Shown: one piece after another, positions 1 to 7,675 of the stretch
Layout of the letters: the number at the start of each line of letters is the position of its first letter
Numbering within the stretch: the stretch's first letter is position 1
Assembly (NCBI GenBank): GCA_001769505.1
Contig: MEOF01000054.1
Span: forward strand, 1-34,450
DNA from: Bacteroidetes bacterium GWF2_33_38
Lineage (GTDB): Bacteria > Bacteroidota > Bacteroidia > Bacteroidales > GWF2-33-38
DNA length: 34,450 bases
Direction of reading: 5' to 3'
Translations under genes and position numbers: made by a program
The notes under the pieces: model-generated
What the model was told of the DNA's origin: nothing
Seen by the model: only the letters and a program-made list of their open reading frames with translations
Databases searched by the model: none

Positions 1-144
1 AATATGGATTAATATTTATTTCACATGCTTTATTTAACAGAATAACAGTAGATTATAAAAAATGCCTCAATCTTTTGTCATGTACTTAGAAAATATGTTT
101 GATGTTTAAATAAAGTTTTCTGGGTTCGAAACGGGTTTGTAGAA

Positions 145-183
145 CAAAAAAAGTCCTTGTAAACATCTAGCTTACAAGGACTT
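145..183 (-). terminator. Rho-independent terminator of tRNA-Asn
   Basis: A perfect 12-bp inverted repeat (AAGTCCTTGTAA at 151-162 and its complement at 172-183) encloses a 9-nt loop. On the minus strand it is followed by a run of seven T. It starts 6 nt past the 3' end of the tRNA gene, so it is well placed to end the tRNA transcript. Confidence 0.85.
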
Positions 184-188
184 ACCTG

Positions 189-261
189 CTCCCCTTCTAG
201 GACTTGAACCTAGGACCCCCTGATTAACAGTCAGGTGCTCTAACCAACTGAGCTAAAGAGG
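189..261 (-). tRNA. tRNA-Asn (anticodon GTT)
   Basis: On the minus strand the sequence folds as a cloverleaf. The 7-bp acceptor stem pairs TCCTCTT with AAGGGGA (one G-T pair), the D arm contains AGCTCAGTTGGTTAGAGC, and the anticodon loop CTGTTAA carries GTT. The T arm contains the GGTTCAAGTC loop region. The discriminator base is G, as expected for Asn. The 3' CCA is not encoded: the discriminator is followed by CAGG. A strong terminator lies just downstream and a TAnnTTTG promoter element just upstream, so it appears to be a single-gene transcript. Confidence 0.95.
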
Positions 262-273
262 AAAATTGAGGTG

Positions 274-281
274 CAAAAATA
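274..281 (-). promoter_or_regulatory. Bacteroidota-type -7 element for tRNA-Asn
   Basis: TATTTTTG on the minus strand fits the Bacteroidota -7 consensus TAnnTTTG. It ends 12 nt before the tRNA 5' end, which places the start point just ahead of the tRNA. I see no clear -33 TTG at the right distance. Confidence 0.45.
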
Positions 282-339
282 ATAGGTTTTTATAAAATAT
301 AAAAATATATTTGTAAAAATTTTGGGAAATAAGCCAAAA

Positions 340-347
340 TATATTTG
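340..347 (+). promoter_or_regulatory. Putative -7 element for the PfkB kinase gene
   Basis: TATATTTG matches TAnnTTTG and lies 20 nt before the start codon of the kinase gene. A second identical octamer lies at 306-313. A TTTG occurs at 321-324, but its spacing is shorter than usual for a -33 element. It is a consensus match only. Confidence 0.35.
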
Positions 348-367
348 TAACCTCAAAAAAACAAGCG

Positions 368-1345
368 ATGACAAAGGTTTTAGGATTGGGAAATGCTCTC
401 GTAGATATCATGACTAAGTTGAAGAATGACAGCTTTTTAGGAGAACATTCATTACCAAAAGGAAGTATGCAATTGGTTGATTTGAAAACTTCTGGAAATA
501 TTATCAAAGACACTCTAAATTTTGAAAAACAACTTCAATCGGGAGGTTCTGCTGCAAATACGATTCACGGATTGTCGAATTTAGGAATCAAAACTGGATA
601 TATTGGCAAAGTTGGAAACGATGAACTCGGTGTGTTTTTCAAAAACGATATGGAGAAAAACAATATCGAACCAAAATTATTTTCAAGCAATACCGAAACT
701 GGTCGTGCAATAGCCTTAGTTAGTCCTGATTCTGAAAGAACTTTTGCAACCTATTTAGGGGCTGCCGTTGAATTAAATGCTGATAACTTAACAACTGATT
801 TATTTAAAGGTTACGAGTATTTACATCTCGAGGGTTATTTAATCATTAACAACGAACTTGTGCTTAAGGCGGTTAAATTAGCGAAGGAAAACGGGTTAAA
901 AGTTTCCTTAGATTTAGCAAGTTATAATGTTGTAGAAGGAAATTTAGAATTTCTTCATAATTTGGTAAAAAACTATGTAGATATTGTTTTCGCAAACGAG
1001 GAAGAAGCAAAAGCATATACTGGAAAAGCACCTATTGATGCTCTCGACGAAATTGCTAAGCAATGTGAAATAGCAATTGTTAAAATCGGATCAAAAGGCT
1101 CAATGATAAAAAGAGGCTCGGAGTTTCATAAAGTAGAAAGTATCGGCATTTCAGCTTTTGACACCACTGGAGCTGGAGATTTATATGCATCTGGATTTTT
1201 CTATGGGCTAATTAAAGGAATGCCGCTCGACAAATGCGGAATGATTGGCTCCATTACATCAGGAAAAGTAATTGAAGTGCTCGGCTCAAAAATGCCGGAA
1301 AAAAGTTGGGAAGATATTCGAAATATGATTTCGAAAATATCTTAA
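368..1345 (+). CDS. PfkB/ribokinase-family carbohydrate or nucleoside kinase (adenosine kinase-like)
   Basis: Predicted cytoplasmic ATP-dependent kinase that phosphorylates a sugar or nucleoside hydroxyl. The protein has 325 residues, normal for the family. The N-terminal LGLGNALVDI strand and GGSAAN (59-64) are substrate-side motifs. NEEEA at 210-214 and DTTGAGD at 265-271 are the second PfkB signature, where Asp271 is the expected catalytic base and GAG forms the anion hole. Overall layout resembles the adenosine-kinase-like PfkB proteins common in Bacteroidota, but the substrate cannot be read from sequence. The ATG at 368 follows a TAnnTTTG element and is the first plausible start. The gene stands alone, converging on the HD-domain gene. 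Confidence 0.9.
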   Translation: MTKVLGLGNALVDIMTKLKNDSFLGEHSLPKGSMQLVDLKTSGNIIKDTLNFEKQLQSGGSAANTIHGLSNLGIKTGYIGKVGNDELGVFFKNDMEKNNIEPKLFSSNTETGRAIALVSPDSERTFATYLGAAVELNADNLTTDLFKGYEYLHLEGYLIINNELVLKAVKLAKENGLKVSLDLASYNVVEGNLEFLHNLVKNYVDIVFANEEEAKAYTGKAPIDALDEIAKQCEIAIVKIGSKGSMIKRGSEFHKVESIGISAFDTTGAGDLYASGFFYGLIKGMPLDKCGMIGSITSGKVIEVLGSKMPEKSWEDIRNMISKIS

Positions 1346-1464
1346 CCATAAAGAGAAATTACGCAGAAGTTAAATATCTGAAAGGTTTTTCAAAATTAAT
1401 CTGGATTACTTCAAGCAAATTTATACTCAGTTTTCAATGTTTTTTTAACGAAACATCGAAAAAA

Positions 1465-2115
1465 TCAATAATTCCCTTCAAACTCATTATAAAACTGCTC
1501 GAGGTAAGTTTCCATAAATTCGTGTCGTTTAATGGCGAGTTCTTTCCCTTTTGCTGTGTTCATTCGGTCTTTTAACAATAGCAGTTTTTCGTAGAAGTGA
1601 TTTATGGTCGGAGCTGTGCTTTTTTTGTATTCCTCCTTGCTCATGTTTAAGTTTGGTTTTATTTCGGGATTAAAAAGTTCTCGATTTTTAAAACCACCAT
1701 AATTAAACGCCCTTGCAATTCCAATTGCCCCAATGGCATCAAGTCTGTCAGCATCTTGGACAAGCATAAGTTCGGGTGAAGTAAAGCTTAAATTGAAGTT
1801 TCCTCCTTTGAACGAAATATTTTCAATTATAGAAATTACTTGTGATATAATTTCATTTTCAACACCTTCCGAATTTAAAAAGTCTTTCGCTTTTTTTATT
1901 CCTATGGTTTCGTCTCCCATGTGAAATTTCGAATCAGCAATATCGTGGAGCAAGCTACTAAGTTCAACGACCAATAAATTAACTTTTTCGGTTTTTGCGA
2001 TTTCCTTGCTTGTTTTCCAAACTCGATAAACATGCCACCAATCGTGTCCTCCCTCTGCATTTTTTAATTCAGATTTAACAAATGCAATTGTTTTTGCGAT
2101 GATATTACTTTCCAT
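1465..2115 (-). CDS. HD-domain metal-dependent phosphohydrolase (YedJ-like)
   Basis: A 216-residue cytoplasmic HD-superfamily protein. The metal-binding pattern is visible as His24/Asp25 in GGHDWWHVYRVW, the HD doublet His57-Asp58 in LLHDIADSKF, and a distal Asp121 in VQDADRLDAIGAIGIAR. This arrangement is typical of the YedJ-like group, whose physiological substrate is generally not established. It is divergent from the FN3-repeat protein gene, with only 66 bp between the two start codons, so their promoters share that short region. It converges with the kinase gene. The family call is firm, the substrate unknown. Confidence 0.85.
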   Translation of the reverse strand: MESNIIAKTIAFVKSELKNAEGGHDWWHVYRVWKTSKEIAKTEKVNLLVVELSSLLHDIADSKFHMGDETIGIKKAKDFLNSEGVENEIISQVISIIENISFKGGNFNLSFTSPELMLVQDADRLDAIGAIGIARAFNYGGFKNRELFNPEIKPNLNMSKEEYKKSTAPTINHFYEKLLLLKDRMNTAKGKELAIKRHEFMETYLEQFYNEFEGNY

Positions 2116-2181
2116 TGTTTTTGAAAATATTTTTAAATGTATTACATTTATTCCTTAAACATACCTTAAAATAAGCATTTT

Positions 2182-5100
2182 ATGAAAAATCTTTTTCTTT
2201 CAATTTGTTTTATCGCAATTAATTTTTCGGCATTTGCGATTGCTGAGCCTACAATTGCATCTCCAAGCAATGGAGCTATTGGCCAGTCTGTTTACTTAAT
2301 GCTCGACTGGTCGGGCATAACTGGAGCAACATATTATGATGTTGAAATCGATATTATTAATGATTTTAGTTCGCCTAATTACGACCTATTTTCGGTTTCG
2401 TCATCAGCATCATATATTTACGTATCCGATTTGTTTTTCGAAACGGAATATTTTTGGCGAGTAAGAGCAAGAAGTGCAAGCGACACATCGGTTTGGACTT
2501 CGATATACTCTTTTACAACCCTAAATGACATAAGCTTGGTAGCACCAACAAATTTGGCAAGCAATCAAAGTGTTTATACTATGCTAGATTGGGGCGGGTT
2601 GTCGGGAGTTACGTATTACGACGTAGAACTTGATACCGATGCAGGATTTGGCTCGGTAGATTACCAGATATTTTCAGTTGCCTCATCAAGCAGTTCTATG
2701 TATGTTTCTGACTTGAAATTCGGAACAACTTATTTTTGGCGTACTCGAGCTCGACATTCCGTTGATACCACACAGTGGTCGGCAACTTGGAGTTTTTCGA
2801 CCCTAGATGGAATTTCATTGGTTTCTCCAACAAATTTAGCAAGCAGTCAAAGTGTTTATACTATGCTAGATTGGAGTGGACTGTCGGGAGTTACGTATTA
2901 CGACGTAGAACTTGATACCGATGCAGGATTTGGCTCGGTAGATTACCAGACATTTTCAGTTGCCTCATCAAGCAGTTCTATGTATGTTTCTGACTTGAAA
3001 TTCGAAACAACTTATTTTTGGCGAACTCGAGCTCGACATTCCGTTGATACCACACAGTGGTCGGCAACTTGGAGTTTTTCTACCTTAGATGGAATTTCAT
3101 TGGTTTCTCCAACAAATTTGGCAAACAATCAACCCTTATATTTGATGCTGGATTGGAGTGGGCTGTCAGGAGTTACGTATTACGATGTCGATATTGACAC
3201 GGTGTCAACATTCAATTCGGCTGATTACGAAAGACTAGTTGTTTCTTCGTCAAGTAGCAGTTTATATATTTCGAAAGAAAAATTTAATCAAGAATACTTT
3301 TGGCGAGTCAGAGCTCGACATAGCAGCGATACTACTCAATGGTCGGCAACATGGAGCTATACAACAACCGGAACCATAACAAATGTTAGCCCCACAAATG
3401 GAGCAAGCTATCAGCCCATTTTTTTAAATCTTGATTGGTCGGCAATCACCGGAAACAATGGATATATTTGTGAAATAGATACAACACCAAGCTTTAATTC
3501 TAGCAAATATCAGCTTTTGAATTCGGGTGTTGATGCCTCGAATATTGATGTGGCAAATCTTTTGTTCGGGACAACCTATTATTGGCGTGCAGCAGCCAAG
3601 AGCAGTGGCGATACGACAGATTTTTCGACAATCTGGAACTTTACAACCGCAGGAGAAGTTTCAAATGTTTCGCCAACAAACGGAGCCGTCAACCAGCAAA
3701 TAGAAGTAACCCTAGATTGGTCGGCAATTACCGGAAACGATGGTTATATTTATCAACTCGACACGACAGCCGATTTTTCATCGCCATTTTTCGTACAAGG
3801 GAGTTCAGCTATTAATACTTCTCAAATAACTGTTTACAATCTTTATTTCGGAACAACTTATTATTGGCGTGCAGCAGCGAAAAGTTCGAATGATACTACA
3901 CTGTGGTCGACAACTTGGAATTTTACAACTACAGATTATGTTAGCAATGTTTCTCCATCGAACGAAGCTACTAATCAGCTACCGACAATAACTCTCGACT
4001 GGACTGCAATAACCGGAAACAACGGTTATATTTATCAACTTGACACGACAGCCGATTTTTCATCACCATTATTTTTACAAGGGAGTTCAGCGATTAGCAC
4101 ATCTCAAATAACGATTTACAATCTTTATTTCGGAAAAACCTATTATTGGCGAGCTGCAGCGAAAAGTGTAAACGACACATCGGGTTGGTCGCCTATTTGG
4201 CATTTTACTACCTTAAATTCAGTTTCAAATGTGTCGCCAGCAAATGGAGCTACTAATCAAAATATTTCGTTAACACTCGACTGGTCGGCTGTTGATGGCA
4301 ATAATGGTTATTTATGCGAAGTGGATACAAGTCCGAATTTTAATTCAGGAAAATATCAATTGCTCACATCTACTGTAAATTCTTCACAAATAACCGCTTC
4401 TAGTTTATTATATGGAGCAACCTATTATTGGCATGCAGCAGTTAAGCACGATGTGGATACTTCTGCTTGGTCAACTTCTTGGAAATTTACAACTGCATTT
4501 GAATTGGTTGATTATCCTACTCTTGTTAGTCCGGCTGATAACAGCACTGATATTCCATACTCCTCTACATATATTGAATGGACACAAAGCACGGGAGCTA
4601 CGACTTATCAGTACGAATATAGCACCGATATTAATTTTGAAAATAGTGTTTTCAGTGGAATTACATCTTTATCGTACAAGTTAATATCTAATTTAATTCC
4701 ATATACAACTTATTATTGGAGAGTTCGGGGACAAAATGTTACCGGAAATTCGCCATGGTCAGAAGCTTGGATGTTTACAACCGAAAATGCGACGTTGGTT
4801 GCCCCAAGCTTGGCTTCTCCTGCAAATAATGCAATTGGAATTGATTTTAATTCGATAACTCTTGATTGGGAAAGTGTTTTTGGTGCTTCTGAATACACAT
4901 ATCAGATTAGTCCGGATAGTAATTTTGCTTTTGCTGTAACAAGCCAAACGCTCAGCGAAACAGAGGCTTCTTTACTCGGCTTTGAGTCAAATAGTTTCTA
5001 CTATTGGAGAGTCAAATCGTCTGATGGATTAAACGAAAGCGATTGGTCAGAAACGTGGAATTTTAAAACCACCTTTGGTGTAAATGTTGAAAATATCGAG

Positions 5101-5328
5101 AAAAACGATGTGGTTGTTTATCCAAACCCATCAACTGGGATTATTTACGTTGAATGCGGAAATTACGAGCGAATAGAAATTGTGAATCTTTTTGGACAAA
5201 TCATTTACAATCGAAACATTTCTACGAAAAAGGAAATGATTGATTTATGTAATTATTCAAAAGGCGTTTATTTTATGAATTTCGTTAGTAAAAATAAAAC
5301 TGTAAGTAAAATGTTGATATTGCAATAA
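2182..5328 (+). CDS. Secreted fibronectin-III-like repeat protein with T9SS sorting tail
   Basis: A 1048-residue extracellular or surface protein. An N-terminal signal peptide (MKNLFLSICFIAINFSAFAIA) is followed by ten FN3-like repeats of about 94 residues, each with an LDW core near its start and a YYWR/YFWR...W...W.FTT end. The last 80 or so residues (from about 970) form a type A type IX secretion sorting domain: VVVYPNPSTG, then NLFGQIIYN, then GVYFMNF and a short basic end. Repeats 2 and 3 (282-bp period) are nearly identical at DNA level, showing recent tandem duplication. Repeats 5-8 form a second subfamily (DWSAITGN.GYI). No enzymatic domain is visible, so adhesion or surface display is likely. 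It has its own terminator downstream. Confidence 0.9.
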   Translation: MKNLFLSICFIAINFSAFAIAEPTIASPSNGAIGQSVYLMLDWSGITGATYYDVEIDIINDFSSPNYDLFSVSSSASYIYVSDLFFETEYFWRVRARSASDTSVWTSIYSFTTLNDISLVAPTNLASNQSVYTMLDWGGLSGVTYYDVELDTDAGFGSVDYQIFSVASSSSSMYVSDLKFGTTYFWRTRARHSVDTTQWSATWSFSTLDGISLVSPTNLASSQSVYTMLDWSGLSGVTYYDVELDTDAGFGSVDYQTFSVASSSSSMYVSDLKFETTYFWRTRARHSVDTTQWSATWSFSTLDGISLVSPTNLANNQPLYLMLDWSGLSGVTYYDVDIDTVSTFNSADYERLVVSSSSSSLYISKEKFNQEYFWRVRARHSSDTTQWSATWSYTTTGTITNVSPTNGASYQPIFLNLDWSAITGNNGYICEIDTTPSFNSSKYQLLNSGVDASNIDVANLLFGTTYYWRAAAKSSGDTTDFSTIWNFTTAGEVSNVSPTNGAVNQQIEVTLDWSAITGNDGYIYQLDTTADFSSPFFVQGSSAINTSQITVYNLYFGTTYYWRAAAKSSNDTTLWSTTWNFTTTDYVSNVSPSNEATNQLPTITLDWTAITGNNGYIYQLDTTADFSSPLFLQGSSAISTSQITIYNLYFGKTYYWRAAAKSVNDTSGWSPIWHFTTLNSVSNVSPANGATNQNISLTLDWSAVDGNNGYLCEVDTSPNFNSGKYQLLTSTVNSSQITASSLLYGATYYWHAAVKHDVDTSAWSTSWKFTTAFELVDYPTLVSPADNSTDIPYSSTYIEWTQSTGATTYQYEYSTDINFENSVFSGITSLSYKLISNLIPYTTYYWRVRGQNVTGNSPWSEAWMFTTENATLVAPSLASPANNAIGIDFNSITLDWESVFGASEYTYQISPDSNFAFAVTSQTLSETEASLLGFESNSFYYWRVKSSDGLNESDWSETWNFKTTFGVNVENIEKNDVVVYPNPSTGIIYVECGNYERIEIVNLFGQIIYNRNISTKKEMIDLCNYSKGVYFMNFVSKNKTVSKMLILQ

Positions 5329-5349
5329 ATAAACGATTAGTATTTAAAG

Positions 5350-5385
5350 CGGCTGTTTTGAAATTATTTCATACAGCCGTTTTTC
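5350..5385 (+). terminator. Rho-independent terminator after the FN3 protein gene
   Basis: The arms CGGCTGT (5350-5356) and ACAGCCG (5373-5379) pair, with a second internal pairing TGAAAT/ATTTCA. A T-run (5380-5384) follows directly. It lies 22 nt after the stop codon of the FN3-repeat gene. Confidence 0.8.
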
Positions 5386-5474
5386 GCTTATTATTTCTAT
5401 ATAATTCTTTTGTTTTTTAGCTGTTGTTGTCCTCTTAAAAAAACGACCTGAATTAAAACGCTAATAATACGTTC

Positions 5475-6521
5475 TTACTTTTTCGCATACTTTCCTTTAA
5501 ACCAACGAGGAACCAAAATAGCTCCAATAAATAAATACGGGTAGTAACTCACCAATCGCCAAAGCAAAGCCATTGAAACAGCTAGTGTAATTGGGTTTAC
5601 AAACTCGCCCAAATAATCTCTGAAAATAACCTCAGCAAAACCACTTCCTCCTGGTGTTGGCATAACCAGCATCATAATCCACATAACCAACTGCCGTGCA
5701 AATATCAAGAAGTGCTCATCGACTACAAAAAAAGCTAGTAATAATGCGTTTACAACCCAATAACGTGAGGTCCACGATAAGAGAGAAGCGAAAAAAGTTT
5801 TTATCCAAAATTTAAAGGGTTTATTTTTCAGCTCTATAGAAGCGAGGATTAAATCGTCTCCTGTTTTTTCTGCTCCTGCTTTCCACTTTTTTATAAATCG
5901 TAAACTGAATATAACAACTAATAATTTTTTAATTGCTTCAGGTTTAAAAAACAATCCATAAATCACAAAAGCCGTAAAAATAAACTTTATACTATAGCCT
6001 ACGACTGCAAAATAGAAGTAGCGATTGGTAAACGAAACGGATTCTTCTCCGGCAATGGTGAATAAATCGTAGCTACTGACAAATAACAAAACTAATGGGA
6101 AAACAATTAAAAAATACATTTCGTCGAGAAACGATGTTGCTAAAACAATAGCCGTACTTTTTCCTAAACTTATGCCTTCTTTGTATATAAAATATGTTGC
6201 AACACTCGTGCCACCAACCGCAGATGGTGTAATTGCCGAAGTAAATTCCCAAAGCATGATGATGTTAAAAATTTTTTTCCAGCTAAGTTTTCCGTCCGAT
6301 AAAATTCGCAATCGAATCATATAACCGATATCGCGAAGAACCATTAAAAGAAAAGCAATAAAAATCCAAAAAAGCGAATGCCATGTGAATTTAATTAAAG
6401 CGAAAGCTTTGGGATCAAATTCTTTGTATAAAAAATATACCACAACCACCAAACCGATGAGTATAGGAAGAATTATTTTACTCGGTTTTACATTCTTTAA
6501 TATATTGGAGTTGTCATCCAT
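5475..6521 (-). CDS. YbhN / lysylphosphatidylglycerol-synthase-TM family membrane protein
   Basis: An integral inner-membrane protein of about 348 residues with roughly eight hydrophobic segments. It shows the family hallmarks of PF03706: TSAITPSAVGGTSVATYF in the first half and MLVMPTPGGSGFAEVIF in the second. Members act as lipid flippase-like or lipid-transfer membrane domains; the lipid handled here is unknown. The preferred start is the ATG at 6521, giving MDDNSN. A longer reading from 6548 would overlap the end of rlmN by 25 nt and adds only nine unsupported residues. With the 6521 start the gene lies 2 nt after the rlmN stop, so the two are probably co-transcribed. Confidence 0.85.
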   Translation of the reverse strand: MDDNSNILKNVKPSKIILPILIGLVVVVYFLYKEFDPKAFALIKFTWHSLFWIFIAFLLMVLRDIGYMIRLRILSDGKLSWKKIFNIIMLWEFTSAITPSAVGGTSVATYFIYKEGISLGKSTAIVLATSFLDEMYFLIVFPLVLLFVSSYDLFTIAGEESVSFTNRYFYFAVVGYSIKFIFTAFVIYGLFFKPEAIKKLLVVIFSLRFIKKWKAGAEKTGDDLILASIELKNKPFKFWIKTFFASLLSWTSRYWVVNALLLAFFVVDEHFLIFARQLVMWIMMLVMPTPGGSGFAEVIFRDYLGEFVNPITLAVSMALLWRLVSYYPYLFIGAILVPRWFKGKYAKK

Positions 6522-6523
6522 AA

Positions 6524-7573
6524 TTATTTGTTGGCTAACTGACCACATGCAGCATCAATATCTCCGCCTTTACTCTTACGTACATTAACAATTAAATTGC
6601 AATTTTTCATATAATCGATAAACGCTTTTGATTTAACAGGGTTTGATTTTTCAAAACCACTTCCCTGAACAGAATTGTACTCGATAATATTAATTTTACA
6701 TGGACTTATTTTACAAAACGAAGCAAAGTCTTTAGCGTCTTGTAGTGAATCGTTAAAATCTTTGAACAAAATGTATTCATACGTTATTCGAGCACCTGTT
6801 TTGGCGTGAAAATATTTTATGGCTTCCGATATGTTTTTAAGCCCGTCGCTCAAACTGTATGGCATCAAACGATTTCTTTTTTCTTCGTTTGCTGTGTGCA
6901 ACGAAATGGCTAAATTAAACCGAACGTTGTCATCGGCAAGTTTTTTAATAAACTTTGAAATTCCAATTGTAGATACGGTTATGCGCGATGCCGAAAAATT
7001 CATTCCGTCTTCTGACGAAATTCGGTTAATTGCCGTAACCACATTTTCGTAGTTGAGCAAAGGCTCGCCCATGCCCATAAAAACCAAGTTGGCAAGTTTT
7101 CTGCCATATTCTTGCTCCGACATTTTGTTGAGCATCGTAACTTGAGTAAAAATCTCACCAATAGTTAGGTTTCGTAAATCGGAAATTCTGCCAGTTGCAC
7201 AAAATGTACACCCAAGTTTACATCCTGTTTGCGACGAAATGCAAGCCGTTACTCTATCCGTTGACGGAATTAAAACGCCTTCGACCAATCGTCCATCGCT
7301 CAATTGAAAAGCAACTTTTATCGAACCGTCTTTGCTTCGCTGTTTAGCTTTTACATCAAGTTTATCCATATAAAAAACCTCATCGAGCTTTTCTCTCAAT
7401 GGTTTCGAAAGATTAGTCATTTCTTCGAACGACTCAACTCCTTTTTCCCACAACCAAGAGTATATCTGCTTTGCACGAAATGTTTTTTCTCCAATTTCAT
7501 CAATTTTCATAAACAATTCGTCTTTTTCTAAAGCTCGAATATCAATTTTCTTATTTTCGTTTTCTTCAATCAT
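6524..7573 (-). CDS. rlmN: Dual-specificity 23S rRNA/tRNA adenine-C2 methyltransferase RlmN
   Basis: A radical-SAM enzyme that methylates C2 of A2503 in 23S rRNA and A37 in a subset of tRNAs. The protein has 349 residues, the usual length. The radical-SAM cluster motif CxxxCxxC is present at Cys118, Cys122 and Cys125 (GCKLGCTFC). The SAM-binding MGMGEPLLNY follows near residues 166-175, and the second mechanistic cysteine sits in the C-terminal GGDIDAACGQL (Cys343). It is the first gene of a two-gene minus-strand unit with the YbhN-like membrane protein, 2 nt apart. The two products have no obvious functional connection. Confidence 0.96.
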   Translation of the reverse strand: MIEENENKKIDIRALEKDELFMKIDEIGEKTFRAKQIYSWLWEKGVESFEEMTNLSKPLREKLDEVFYMDKLDVKAKQRSKDGSIKVAFQLSDGRLVEGVLIPSTDRVTACISSQTGCKLGCTFCATGRISDLRNLTIGEIFTQVTMLNKMSEQEYGRKLANLVFMGMGEPLLNYENVVTAINRISSEDGMNFSASRITVSTIGISKFIKKLADDNVRFNLAISLHTANEEKRNRLMPYSLSDGLKNISEAIKYFHAKTGARITYEYILFKDFNDSLQDAKDFASFCKISPCKINIIEYNSVQGSGFEKSNPVKSKAFIDYMKNCNLIVNVRKSKGGDIDAACGQLANK

Positions 7574-7675
7574 ATTTCATTACTTTCTTCTACAAAGCTA
7601 AAAACATTATCATTTACTTGCTTATACTTTTAAATAATATTTATTTTGTGAGGATTATAAGTAAAAATTTCTAAC

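Noticed and set aside
253-513. Minus-strand 86-codon frame over the kinase gene start
   Set aside because: It overlaps the kinase 5' end and the tRNA promoter and resembles no protein.
2540-5090. CRISPR-like periodicity
   Set aside because: The 282-bp period is protein-coding FN3 repeats kept in frame, with no short identical repeats separated by unique spacers.
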